64,000 nt of DNA, from NCBI GenBank assembly GCA_930367215.1, contig OV884056.1:231189127-231253126 (forward strand). The letters are read 5' to 3'. The translations under genes and the position numbers were made by a program. The notes beneath the pieces were generated by a model that was not told the DNA's origin, ran no database searches, and saw only the letters and a list, made by a program, of their open reading frames with translations. Origin of the DNA: Pollenia angustigena (lineage: Eukaryota; Arthropoda; Insecta; Diptera; Polleniidae). Shown here piece after piece: positions 1 to 10,800 of the stretch; the stretch's first letter is position 1, and each line of letters starts with the position of its first letter.

Positions 1-600
1 AACTAGTACCTGATCGCGCTTGATGTTTTTGATTACAGCAAAGTCAATAAGGTCTGGTAGCTTGTTGAAGTCGGTTGGCCAATAGGTAGGCTCACCACTC
101 GATACCACATCAAAGTTATTTGCAGTTATGGTATTATATAGCTGATTACCTCTAGGACTAATAAGTCTGGAGCCCCAATATGTATGTTTAGCGTTGTAGT
201 CGCCAGCAGCAATGAATTTCTGGCCCAATGTGGAGAAGAAGTTGAGAAATTTATCGTGTAGAATTTTGTGCCTCGGGGGACAATAAACGGATGTTAACGT
301 TAGTTTGAAATCAGTCAGATTTATAGATGTGGCCTGGATACAATCTTCTTCGAACTCTGGCAATGGTAAGTGTCTGATGTGTTTGTGCACAATTATGGCT
401 GTGCCACCACAAGCTCGTCCGCTGGGATGTTTTGTGTCATACGTAAGGTAACCATTTACCCTAAAGCAGTTTTTATGAGTAAAGTGTGTTTCAGAGACAA
501 GAAGTACGTCGATTTCATGCCTATGAAGAAAGTTTGCAACTTCGTGTTTATGTTGGGATAACCCGTTTGCATTCCAGAAACATATTTTTAACTGGTTCAT
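1..600 (-). CDS. LINE ORF2, endonuclease N-terminus (partial)
   Basis: Reading the minus strand from an ATG at 600-598 gives 200 codons without a stop, up to the window edge. The product is the apurinic-like endonuclease (EEP fold) that nicks target DNA so that reverse transcription can start from the nick. Visible family motifs are a first-strand WNANGL (residues 9-14), SETHF near 37-41, AAGDYNAKHTYWG near 133-145 and PDLIDF near 182-187. These carry the expected Asn, Glu, Asp/Asn and Asp metal and phosphate contacts. Reverse transcriptase would follow beyond position 1. The ATG overlaps the TGA of ORF1 as ATGA, so ORF2 is probably translated by termination-reinitiation. The start is chosen because it is the first ATG and the motif spacing fits. 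Confidence 0.9.
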   Translation of the reverse strand, partial: MNQLKICFWNANGLSQHKHEVANFLHRHEIDVLLVSETHFTHKNCFRVNGYLTYDTKHPSGRACGGTAIIVHKHIRHLPLPEFEEDCIQATSINLTDFKLTLTSVYCPPRHKILHDKFLNFFSTLGQKFIAAGDYNAKHTYWGSRLISPRGNQLYNTITANNFDVVSSGEPTYWPTDFNKLPDLIDFAVIKNIKRDQVLV

Positions 601-2156
601 TTTTTGTTGAGTAGAACTTGCAGGAGCATGTTCTGGTTTCGCATCATTTCCTGAAACATGCTCTGCATAGTGGCCATGAAGTTATTCATAGTTTGAATTA
701 AATTTTCAATTGAGGTAGGCATTTGTAGACCTTCCCTAGGAACATTAGCGTATGGAGGTTGCTTTGCGTTGGAAGTACTCGGGGGATTTTTCGCATTAGG
801 GTTTCCTTTTAGGACTTGGGCATATGATTGGTTTTGTTTGTTTGTTTGTGTAGTACTAGCAATAGAGCCAGCGGCTTGGCTGGGCGCATGTGATGGACCA
901 TATTGGGAGTGAGTATATTTTTGAACTAAAGCTGGTTTTTTTAAATGCAAGAAGACTTTACAACCCCTATAGTTTGCCGTGTGATTTTCGCCACAGTTGC
1001 TGCATTTCTTGACATTTGGGTCAACTTTAGAACGATTACATTCGGCGGTTTTATGAGCGTCGCCACAAACCACGCATACGTGAGGCAATTTACAATATGA
1101 TTTTGTATGCCCATATTCCTGACAGTTTGTGCATTGGGAGGGACCCTTTCGTTTTATTGGCTCCTCAACAGTTATTCTTCTGTTGAGTAGGTAGCGCAAG
1201 TTGTATATGGGATGAACTGAATTTTTGGTTTTGAGAACCGATGAATCAAACGATATCTCAATGCGGTGCAGTGGTTGGGGAACTTTGTTCCTGTTCAAAA
1301 TGTTATGAACCGATTTTACCTCGTACCCCTCTTGCTCTACGGCAGATTTTATTTCATCTGTAGGAACGGAACTATCTATGCCTTTTATGACAATAATCAA
1401 TCCCTTAGCACTTTTTAATTGGTATGTATAGTAGCTTTTATTTTCTGCGTCCAGGTGTCTTGATATAATACGAAAGTTCGTTTCTGTACTGGCTTGAATT
1501 TTGGTCTCTTGAATTTGTCCGCGTCGTATAGAAACGACGTAGAAATTGTTCTTACCTACAAGTTGAGTCAACATGTTGACTATGCTATTTGATGTTTGCT
1601 CCCGCAGATAGATAGGTGGCGGTTTAACTTCTTTAGTGGCTGTCCCATTAGCTAATTCTGCTTCTTCATCGTCAGGTATGGATAGTACAGAGAATCTGTT
1701 ACCATTTGTTGGCAAAGAGACTACGTTAGAGCCTTTGTATTGTTTGGCCACGCGTTCCTGTTGGGTGGACCTAGGGCTAGCCTTTCTCTTAGTTATTGTT
1801 ATATATCTGTCCATGCCTGTTTGCACTTTAGTACTTTTTGGTACAGCTCCTGTATTTGTTAATGCAAATCGTGATGTTTCAGGTTTTTCGTTATTATTCC
1901 TCTGGTCAGACGGCTTCACACTTTGAACCACATTTACGGTCGGATCAACACACTTGCTCAGGTTGGGCACACTTGAACTTAAATTTCTGTATGGAAAACC
2001 AGTTGCGCTGGCAATTTTTGCACTTAAAAAATGTTTGTTTAATTCAGGGTATCGAATGTTTTCATTGCTCACGCTCGGGGAGCTTACCACAATATACGCA
2101 TTTCTGCTATTTGTGCTGGGCCTACTCTCCTTATTGGGAGTATTTGTGAGGCTCAT
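597..2156 (-). CDS. LINE ORF1, gag-like RNA-binding protein
   Basis: This 519-aa ORF1 protein of a Jockey-like element would coat the element RNA and form the ribonucleoprotein. The first ~180 residues are Ser/Thr/Asn-rich and low in structure. Residues ~195-335 fit the RRM-like / PRE_C2HC region found before the zinc fingers of this group (for example YNLRYLLNRRITVEEP, 318-333). Three CCHC knuckles follow: C342-x2-C345-x4-H350-x4-C355, C361-x2-C364-x3-H368-x4-C373 and C385-x2-C388-x3-H392-x6-C399. A Gln/Asn-rich tail ends in a Met-rich amphipathic stretch that could oligomerise. The frame is intact. Its TGA overlaps the ORF2 ATG. Short plus-strand ORFs across it are shadows. Confidence 0.9.
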   Translation of the reverse strand: MSLTNTPNKESRPSTNSRNAYIVVSSPSVSNENIRYPELNKHFLSAKIASATGFPYRNLSSSVPNLSKCVDPTVNVVQSVKPSDQRNNNEKPETSRFALTNTGAVPKSTKVQTGMDRYITITKRKASPRSTQQERVAKQYKGSNVVSLPTNGNRFSVLSIPDDEEAELANGTATKEVKPPPIYLREQTSNSIVNMLTQLVGKNNFYVVSIRRGQIQETKIQASTETNFRIISRHLDAENKSYYTYQLKSAKGLIIVIKGIDSSVPTDEIKSAVEQEGYEVKSVHNILNRNKVPQPLHRIEISFDSSVLKTKNSVHPIYNLRYLLNRRITVEEPIKRKGPSQCTNCQEYGHTKSYCKLPHVCVVCGDAHKTAECNRSKVDPNVKKCSNCGENHTANYRGCKVFLHLKKPALVQKYTHSQYGPSHAPSQAAGSIASTTQTNKQNQSYAQVLKGNPNAKNPPSTSNAKQPPYANVPREGLQMPTSIENLIQTMNNFMATMQSMFQEMMRNQNMLLQVLLNKK

Positions 2157-2330
2157 TCACAAATCTCTTCGGGCACACTAGTTATTGTTCTTTTTTTTTT
2201 CACCTATTACAAATATTTTTTTTTCACCTACGGTAAATATTTTTTCACTTTTTTTTTTTTTATTATATTATTTTTTTTTTTTTGTATTTTTGTTACTCAC
2301 TGATACACGTCCGTACTCGTCAAGAGCTAG
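2157..2330. other. T-rich junction between two LINEs
   Basis: Between the 5' end of the minus-strand LINE and the plus-strand RT fragment lies a run of T tracts. They are interrupted by two similar pieces, TTTTCACCTATTACAAATAT and TTTTCACCTACGGTAAATAT. These may be A-rich 5' leader of the minus-strand element or a degraded tail. No gene is seen. Confidence 0.5.
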
Positions 2331-3136
2331 TTCGCAATGATGTACAGTTGTATCTCAGTAGTTCTAAGGATACTATTGCTTCTAAGGTTCAAGAATTAAA
2401 CTATGACCTAGGAAAAATATTTACTTGGGCGTCGGCAAATGGTTTGAGGCTGAATCCGAAGAAATCGAAGTGCATAATTATATCGAAAAAGTCGGTGGTA
2501 ATAGAGGATGATATAAATATTTTTGTTGGCGGCGAAAAAATTGATGTAGTTGATACAGTAAAAAACCTTGGTGTTACATTTAACAGAAATCTTACCTGGA
2601 CCAATCATATTAACCAATCTTGCGGCAGAATTTATGGTATGATACGAAGTCTTTGGGCCACACAATATTTCACTCCGCCAAGAGTAAGATTACTTTTGGC
2701 AAAAACGTATTTATTACCGACTCTATTATACGCTTCCGAGCTCTTTACTGGATGTGACACGAAGGATAACAGTAAACTCTGCAAGACTTTCAATAACATT
2801 ATACGTTACATTTTTAGCCTTGGAAAATTTGATCGTGTGTCCATGTTCTCTTGTCGTGTATTAAAAATTCCCTTTAGTAATTACCTTAAATTCAAAAATC
2901 TTATACTTTTTCACAAGATTGTTATGACGAAAGAACCAAATTATCTTTTTGAACGTTTACAGTTTGCAAGGTCGAATAGAGGAAACTACATTATACAAAT
3001 CCGTCACCGCGACCATGGTTCTGAGCGTCAATTCTTTATTTTTACCATTCGTCTCTGGAACCAACTACATAGGGATACTCAACGCACAAGCAACGCAATA
3101 CATTTTAGAGATTTGTTGTTTAAACATTTTTCGTAA
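2282..3136 (+). pseudogene. Reverse transcriptase C-terminal fragment
   Basis: The frame is open for 284 codons. From about residue 19 (NDVQLYLSSS) it matches the region that follows the catalytic YADD/FADD box of Jockey-type reverse transcriptases. The thumb-like segment then follows (LGKIFTWASANGLRLNPKKS, KNLGVTFNRNLTWTNHI) with the C-terminal region carrying LLPTLLYASELF. The first residues of the box read R-N-D instead of A-D-D. TTCGCA-ATGATG would read F-A-D-D with one more base, so a single-base loss in the catalytic motif is plausible. Endonuclease and palm are absent, so the copy is dead. Confidence 0.8.
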
Positions 3137-3412
3137 ATTTTTTATTTTTTATTTTTTTTTTGTTTGTTTTAATTTTTGTCTTAATTATTATTAAATGCTT
3201 ATTTTTTTGTGTTTTATGATTTTAATATTGTTCAAAGCCTTTTGATTCTCAAATTTGTAATTTAATTTAATTTAGTTTTAAGTAGAATTAAGTTATTAAT
3301 TTGCAATGTTCTGTTTAACTTGTCTGATTCTAATACTGTAATTTATAAGATATTGTATCTTGTTGTATTAGAAATTCAAATTAATAAATACAAATACAAA
3401 TACAAAAATACA
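2282..3412 (+). mobile_element. 5'-truncated non-LTR retrotransposon
   Basis: This is the 3' remnant of a LINE on the plus strand. It keeps only the part of ORF2 downstream of the reverse transcriptase catalytic loop, plus a ~270-bp AT-rich 3' UTR. It ends in a short TACAAA-type repeat (about 3385-3411), the kind of simple tail expected after target-primed reverse transcription. It faces the minus-strand LINE head-to-head. Confidence 0.8.
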
Positions 3413-4499
3413 AAAGCATATAGCGCCCGATTTAGTGGAGCTTAACTAATTTGCTTTTTGACTCTGAAGTCATATACCCTTCTTGATTAATAACTCAACA
3501 TTTGAAAAATTTAAACTTACTGAAAAATAATAGATTTAATTTTGAAACAAACTAGGTTTGCTACGAATTTTCGAAAGAAACGGATTTTGCGTCAATCCAT
3601 ATAGGAGCGAACTAGTTTTGCAACACACTATAGCCCACCAGAAAAAATAATCATTAAATCTAAGTATATTTTAGTTATATCTAAGTATATTATGCAAACA
3701 GTGCTATAAAATGTAACAATAGTTCCAATTCCCATCTTTTTCAAAATACGCTTTTTATACTGTTGGAATCAGAATGTTTCCTCTATCGATGTGTGAATTC
3801 CCATAAGTATTATCTAATGTAGTTTTCGAGATAGAAAAGTTAAAAACGACACCAAGTCCAACTTTCTTAGACGTAAAGGTCATCAAGTGTACTTAATGTT
3901 GTTTACCACTGAATTTGTAGAGGCAAAGAACATCAGGAGTCCTTTTTTATAAATTGTGAATTGAGGTATTTTGTTTTTAATATAGATAAACACTGTTTTA
4001 TTTGGTTTTATTCTATTTGTTTAGTCAAATATTTCGACCAACTTTGTAAATCATTCGCAGGAAAATTAAATATATTTTTATTCAAAAATGCAGATGCGCC
4101 TTCTGTTTTTACTTGTATAACTTGCATAACACATTTTGAAGAGAAAAGTAAGATTAAAAAAAATTGTTGTAAGCCTTGTATTATTTTTGGGAAATAGCAG
4201 ACCTTTTGCTGTTGGACTTCGTGCTGTTTGTCTCAAGGGATTGAGCAGTACAAATACCATAATGGAAGGTAAAGGTAAGCAAGTCCAATTTAATAAGTAA
4301 AGGTTTTTCCGTTCCTAAATCAATATTTTTACTGTCCAAGAAAATATAAAATTGAAAGTCTTTATTTTCGCTCCAATTTTCCCCAAAGTGAGTAGATACA
4401 AGTATTCTCAAATCATTTTTCAGTTTAACCCCATTGATGGGATTTATATTTGAAATAATGTCATCTATTTTCCGAGTTCCTTTTGCTTTTATTCTATTA
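3413..4499. other. No gene seen
   Basis: AT-rich sequence. Short ORFs here lack family motifs, have unbiased composition and overlap on both strands. No terminal repeats were paired. Confidence 0.6.
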
Positions 4500-4502
4500 T
4501 CA

Positions 4503-4695
4503 TTTTTTTTCTCTTTTTTTTTAATAAATAAATTTTTTTTTTTTTTAATTCCCTATGCTAATCCCAGCGAAGCTCTACGCTTGTCTGCAGGAAAGAAACC
4601 AGAGTCTCTGGCGGGAATCGATCCCGCAACCCCGGAGCTGATAGACTCAAATTAAAATGAAGTTCGTTTAATGCTTGCACCACAGGAGCTACAGC
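4503..4695 (-). repeat. tRNA-derived SINE candidate
   Basis: Read on the minus strand, the segment starts with a Pol III A-box-like TAGCTCCTGTGG (complement of 4680-4691). About 55 bases further is a B-box-like GGGATCGATTCC set in a perfect 5-bp stem, GCGGG/CCCGC (4611-4627), like a tRNA T-arm. A tRNA-unrelated body follows, ending in GGGAATT and a long A-rich tail (complement of ~4503-4548). Split promoter, body and A-tail together make a SINE. It is not a functional tRNA because no acceptor stem or anticodon arm can be folded. No target duplication was confirmed. Confidence 0.6.
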
Positions 4696-5500
4696 AGATT
4701 TCCAGTCCTATATATGTACATCGCTACAAAAATATATTTTAATATACGATTTATTATGAAACAAATGTGTCAAAGTGTGCTTTTGCACAAATTTGCATTT
4801 TAAAATTACCTAATTCGACTCAACTTAAACCACGATATCTTGGCGCACTTCAAATAATAGTGAAGCAGCGTGTTTAATATAGAAATGCAAAGATATAACT
4901 TTGAAAATGTTTTGTTACCAACTTCAATTTTAGGTCACATAAAACCAAAGAAAAGGACATGGTTCGATACAATCTATGTATATATTTATTCTCATAAAGT
5001 GCTAAAAGATCTGTCAAAATCAATTTTTATCTCCATTTTTTAATTTTTGAAACGAATGTTCTTTTCAACTCACCTACTCATGCATACCTGTATGTATAAT
5101 AGATAATAGACTGTAGCTTCCCATCTAGCATTTTCAATCGTCTAGGAGTCTACTGGGAATCTTACAAAGAGTGTTTTTGATCGTCGACGAGCTCATTTTT
5201 TAATTGTTGACGATTCCTCGACGGGAGAAACTGTTACACGTGCTGATTCGTATGAGAGGTTCTTCTATAAGACAGCGAATGAGGTTTATATTAATCGTAA
5301 AGGGAATCGTTTGTGATGTATATAGAGATTATCTAACGAGTCTTTCAAAAAGCATGCCAAGAGTCGTATGAGACTCATGTAGGGATTATTTTACAACTCG
5401 TAAAATGCTCAGCCGTATAACTGAGCTACCTAAAAAAGGGCATCAAGCGTATTTTTCATGTTAAAACTTCTAATTTTCATACAATTTATATAAAACAAAC
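4696..5500. other. No gene seen
   Basis: AT-rich spacer. No conserved reading frame or paired terminal repeat was found. Confidence 0.6.
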
Positions 5501-5559
5501 CTTAAGGTTGCGAAATCAACACTATCCTGTCGGAAAATCCTTTTTTAAAGGTCCTTATG

Positions 5560-5700
5560 AAGGGTAGAAAAATAGACATGATTTCTGTTTTCTCTTCCTC
5601 TTTCTTCTCTACACCGCTTGCTATTAAACAAAAAATGACGTCTTAAATTGGACGTCATAAAATTCATCATAAATTGAGTGTTACAGAGAGACGCAAAAGG
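5560..5700. repeat. End fragment of the 24.0-24.7 kb inverted-repeat family
   Basis: The order CTCTTTCTTCTCTACACCGC, then an ACGTC pair, then AATTGAGTGTTAC closely parallels 24602-24687 (CTCTTTCTTTTCTACACCGC, then ACGTCG motifs, then ACTGAGTGT). I read it as one end of the same element family. The partner end was not found nearby. Confidence 0.5.
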
Positions 5701-7400
5701 TTCATTCATTCCAAGCTTAAAAGACGACAAGCGTGTCAAAAAATTAAAAAAAAATAAATTAAAAAAATTTAGATGTTTTTGTTTTTGTTACTCGTCAGAT
5801 AATCATCAGAAGATTCTTTTGGGAGTTGTATATTAAACATAATCGTCAAACAAACAGCCTATGCTAGCTGAGTTATTTTTTGAATTCAAATTTTTTAGAG
5901 CAGACCCTCTTCAATTTTATTTTCTTTACAATAAATCTTCAAGCTCAAAGTCACTTTTATATAAAAAATATTTATTGTTCTTTATCTCAATGGATAACTT
6001 CTTTAGGGACTTTTGGTTTTTTTTAATTTGAAACAAAACTTTAAAATAAAATTTTATGATACAACAAAATTGTCAATTATGAAAAATAATAAAAATTATA
6101 CACAGGAGAACGCCAGATTAGAGAAACTTAAATCTTGCGTAAGTGAAAATGTTTTGACGGATTGCAAACCAAAATCGAGTACGTCGTTCCAAAGTTACAA
6201 TAAGATGTAAGGAGCAGCCTTTTCAAAAATCTCAATTTTTAGAAAAAAAATTTTTAAAAACAAAACCTTACCATAGAATTTGAAATAATGATGATTTTTG
6301 CAGTTAGGCGACTATAGCGGATCAAAAAAATAAAGTGGTTATTCAGAGATCAGTTTATTCCCTGCAAATAATATTGGACTATCTGGTCCATTTTGATCAA
6401 ATGGACCACTGTAAAGCAAGCATGGAACATGTAGTGAAACGACATGTTTTCGTTTTTAAACGATTTCAAAGCTAGTCCTCTGGAGTATACCATGGAGTAG
6501 TTTTAAGACTACTCCTTTGTAATGCAAAGCTGGGTTATATGGTCCTGCCCTAGGACATCGTAATGTTAAATAAACCATGTTTTTTTCATACAAAGGGGTT
6601 ACCTTTGGACTAGTCCTAGTCCCTTATGAGCTAAATTTTACATGCGTGTATGGACTAGACGCATTACACGGTGAGACAGTCTAAAAAACCTGGGACCGGA
6701 TATCATTTTTCTTGTAGGGCTTGTCGAGTGAAACAAGATTCCAATAGTGAAATATACCGGACACCTCCAAAATCCGGATTTACGGGTAAAAAACCGGTTT
6801 TTGTGCCTTTGCGCACTTATAAGCCTGTAATTTTGTTGATAATGATCCGATTTTCAATTTCTTACTAGATTTGGAAAGAAGAAACTGAGATCTTTCGAAC
6901 AATGTATAATTTATTTAAGAAAACTGGAGAAATTTGGATGTTATTGTCGAGCAAACACAAATTTTGTAGATTTTTCAAAAAAATTTCAAATTTAGTGACG
7001 TTTTTATACATTATTTTCTTAAGAAACTATAATACTATTGAGTTTATTCAAAAAGTACGTTTATTAACGATTACAACGCATATTTGGGTTTGAAAATAGA
7101 TAAGTATGCAGTTTTTTTGAGTTAAAATTTTGCACTATTTAAATTGAGTGCAGATTTTATGCATTCAATCATAGTTAGTGATAGAGGAAAAAAATTGCAA
7201 TACCACTCGATTTTTTTAGTACAAATTAATACCAATCAACAATTTTTTTTTTTTGCAGTTTTATTTAGTGAAAGTACAATATTGATTTAAATCAATATTT
7301 AATGACTACCCCCAACTATGAGTAGCACATAGGTATTACAACTTATTTTAAATGTTTGTAATTAAAATGATTAAACAAAATATTTAATTTTTTTAATGTT
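5701..7400. other. No gene seen; short piece shared with the 26.7 kb hAT
   Basis: No supportable gene. Positions ~5930-6020 resemble ~27180-27290 inside the hAT element: AAGCTCAA, then TTTTATATAAA and CTCAATGGA in the same order and similar spacing. A piece of the same or a related transposon may lie here. Small ORFs (for example 6013-6210) have no recognisable domain. Confidence 0.45.
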
Positions 7401-7684
7401 CATAACATCGATATATCAATGCAATAGAGTCGCATTTTATAAAAGGTAAAAACGAGAAAAATGCAAATCAAGTTTTCAATTGCTTTTTTCTCTATATTTA
7501 CTAAGCTAAATGCATTATTTTCTTTAGAGTTGTTTGGGTAAAAGCCTTAAGAACATACTCAAATGAAAAGATTAGCAAATCAAGAAAAGCGTAAGATTTT
7601 ATACAAGTTTTTGTGTATCACTTTTACTAACTCAAAATCGACAAATTCTGCGATATAACTCTATTGCATTGATTTATCGTTATG
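7401..7684. repeat. MITE with ~30-bp inverted ends
   Basis: The left end CATAACATCGATATATCAAT is matched inverted at the right end by CATAACGATAAATCAATGCA. The match continues through a shared CAATGCAATAGAGT. The 284-bp unit has no coding capacity. It ends 8 bp before the Foldback-like element. Confidence 0.65.
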
Positions 7685-7691
7685 TATGTAT

Positions 7692-10394
7692 ATTAGACTG
7701 GTCGCATCTTGTATGGGATTTTTTTTTTTAATTTAATTGTTTGCGCTGCTTAAAATATGAGGTTTGGTGTAAGAAATCATGATCTAATTTTTCAGGTCAA
7801 TCCGACGGTGCCTAGCCGTGCCGGGTGGGGCCCAAAGTTCCCCATATTATAAAAAAAACATATTTTCTATCAGATCTTTATAGTTATACTAGTTAAAAAG
7901 CCGAAAATCTAAAATATGGCTTCGTAACGATCTTCCGCAGAGAAAGTACTTCAAGTGTGCCAAATTTCAGCTTCCTATGTCATCAGATGGCTTCAGAAAG
8001 TTGCGGAAAGAATAGGACATATATGCAAACATCCTGACATACTAAGAAATTATATATTGTATAGATAGATTAAAGTATTTGCTGTTTAATATATTACTAT
8101 GATACGAACGAAAGATGTTTAACCTAATTCGGGGTCGCTGAATCCAGTGGTGCTAGCCGTTTTTTTAGGTTAGCTTTGGTTTTCGAGATATACCGTTATT
8201 TCGAAAATTAAGGATGTTGCACAACATATGTTCGCGCAACTCAAAAACGCTTTAGCTTATTGAAAAACTAAAAAAAACCCAAATTCCGCAATAAAATTTA
8301 CTTTAGGAAAGTTAAAATTTTTTTCCTTATGTTGGCTTTGGTTTTCGAGATATACCGTTATTTCGAAAATTAAGGATGTTGCACAACATATGTTCGCGCA
8401 ACTCAAAAACGCTTTAGCTTATTGAAAAACTAAAAAAAACCCAAATTCCGCAATAAAATTTACTTTAAGAAAGTTAAAATTTTTTTCCTTATGTTGGCTT
8501 TGGTTTTCGAGATATACCGTTATTTCGAAAATTAAGGAGGTTGCACAACATATATTCGCGTAACTCAAAAACGCTTAAGCTAGTGAAAAACTAAAAAAAA
8601 CCGAAATTCCGTAATAAAATTTACTTTAAGAAAGCTAAAACGTTTTTCTTATATGCACAGTCGTTTTAGAAACATAATTTTTTTTTCTGGAAAAGAAAAT
8701 CATTTTTATATTAAAATTTCGGAATTTTTGTTTTTAAAAATTTATAAAAAACTTGGAAAATGCAGGTATGCTTCTAATTTTGTGCAGACATATAAAAAAC
8801 ATTGCAAACAAAACAAGCTATAAATTATTAAAATCTGTAAACAACTTTTGATTTTATGTGTTCACAAAAAACGAAAAATTTTAATTAATTTAAGAATTTT
8901 ATTAAACCGCCATATTTGTATGAGAGCCCCCTTAAAAAGTAAAGGTAAAGGGCAAGTATGTCTCGAGAAAATGTTAAGGACAAAAAACTAATTGAGGTCG
9001 GTCATGCACTTTATTCCCCTAGGGCTGACTCCTTGGCAGTTATGGAGCTTTTTCTTCAATATATTTCTAGTCTGTAGTTAAAATTTTGAATGGGAGCCCC
9101 CTAATGAATGGAGATAGCAGGTAGGTATTTTAGAAATAAATAATGGAGATAAAAAATAAAGTGGAGTTGGTCATACATTTGACCCTTCTTGAGGCATCCT
9201 AGGCACTACAAGGGCCAAATATAAGCATTTCAATTATACAAATATGGCGGTTTAATAAAATTCTTAAATTAATTAAAATTTTTTGTTTTGTTTGCAATGT
9301 TGTTTTTTATATGTCTGTACAAAATTAGAAGCATAGCTGCATTTTCCAAGTTTTTTATGAATTTTTAAAAACAAAAATTCCGAAATTTTAATAAAAAAAT
9401 TATTTTTTTCCAGAAAAAAAATTATGTTTCTAAAACGACTGCGCATATAAGAAAAACGTTTTACCTTTCTTAAAATAAATTTTATTACGGAGTTTCGGTT
9501 CTTTTTAGTTTTTCACTTAGCTTAAGCGTTTTTGAGTTACGCGAATATATGTTTTGCAACCTCCTTAATTTTCGAAATAACAGTATATCTCAAAAACCAA
9601 AGCCAACATAAAGAAAAAAGTTTTAACTTTCTTAAAGTAAATTTTATTGCTGAATTTCGGTTTTTTAGTTTTTCAATAAACTAAAGCGTTTTTGAGTTAC
9701 GCGAACATATGTTGTGCAACCTCCTTAATTTCGAAATAACGGGATATCTCGAAAACCAAAGCCAACATAAAGAAAAAAGTTTCAACTTTCTTAAAGAAAA
9801 TTTTATTGCGGAGTTTCGGTTTTTTTTAGCTTTTCAATAAGCTAAAGCGTTTTTGAGTTGCGCGAGCATATGTTGTGCAACATCCTTAATTTTCGAAATA
9901 ACGGTATATCTCGAAAACCAAAGCTAACCTAAAAAAACGGCTAGCACCACTGGATTCAGCGACCCCGAATTAGGTTAAAAATCTTTCGTTCGTATCATAG
10001 TAAAATATTAAACAGCAAATACTTTAATCTATCTATACAATATATAATTTCTTAGTATGTCAGGATGTTTGCATGTATGTCCTATTCTTTCCGCAACTTT
10101 CTGAAGCCATCTGATGACATAGGAAGCCGAAATTTGGCACACTTGAAGTACTTTCTCTGCGGAAGATCGTTACGAAGCCATATTTTTGATTTTCGGCTTT
10201 TCAACTAGTATAACTATAAAGATCTGATAGAAAAGATGTTTTTTTTTATAATATGGGGAACTTTGGGCCCCACCCGGCACGGCTAGGCACCGTCGGATTG
10301 ACCTGAAAAATTAGATCATGATTTCTTACACCAAACCTCATATTTGAAGCAGCGCAAACAATTAAATTAAAAAAAAAATTGCGACCAGTCTAAT
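7692..10394. mobile_element. Foldback-like element with long inverted arms
   Basis: Two arms, 7692-8921 and 9237-10394, are inverted copies of each other, starting ATTAGACTGGTCGCA. Each arm holds three head-to-tail copies of a 162-bp subrepeat. In the left arm GCTTTGGTTTTCGAG recurs at 8173, 8335 and 8497; in the right arm the complement recurs with about the same period. The 315-bp loop contains two diverged direct repeats, each beginning near GAGCCCCCT. No transposase is encoded. Inverted arms built from tandem subrepeats recall Drosophila Foldback (FB) elements; the assignment is by structure only. The target duplication is unclear. Confidence 0.75.
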
Positions 10395-10713
10395 GTACCT
10401 ATATCATATTATGTGCGCTAAGCGTATAAATAAAAAAAATTTTATCCGAAATGATTTTAACGCAAAAAATACAGTTATTTTTGTTTAAAATTTATTCTAA
10501 AGCAAAAAAATTTAAATTATGTAATTGTTTATGAATAATGCTGTTATTTTTAAACCGGTTATTTTTAGATAGCCGATGAGAAAATAAAAGTTAACATCAC
10601 TATTTTTAACAATACAACCCAAGGCCTATGCAATTTATTTATTTATTTATTTGTTTAAGAGTTCATTTTGTAATTGGATAGAGCTTGCTTACAAACTTAC
10701 AAGCAACAGTATT

Positions 10714-10744
<31 letters not shown>

Positions 10745-10800
10745 TTAGTTATTAAAACTACTTAAGAATTTACATTTGTTTAATTTTTAACAAAGTGCTA
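10395..10800. other. No gene; ATT microsatellite
   Basis: AT-rich spacer with a (TTTA)n stretch near 10637-10656 and an (ATT)n tract at about 10711-10750. No reading frame of interest. Confidence 0.7.

Larger units (their letters stand above)
1..2200 (-). mobile_element. Jockey-like non-LTR retrotransposon, cut by window edge
   Basis: This is a minus-strand LINE with the usual two-ORF order, gag-like ORF1 (597-2156) followed by ORF2 endonuclease (600 down to 1). The rest of ORF2, with reverse transcriptase and the 3' tail, lies outside the window. The 5' end is near 2180-2290, where T-rich sequence begins, but no target duplication could be defined. Both reading frames are undamaged over everything visible, so the copy is young. 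The clade (Jockey group) is inferred from the PRE_C2HC plus triple zinc-knuckle ORF1 and the endonuclease type. Confidence 0.85.

Noticed and set aside
4560..4700. tRNA gene on the minus strand
   Set aside because: Only A-box-like and T-arm-like pieces are present; the A-B spacing is long and no acceptor or anticodon stem folds. The A-rich tail points to a SINE.
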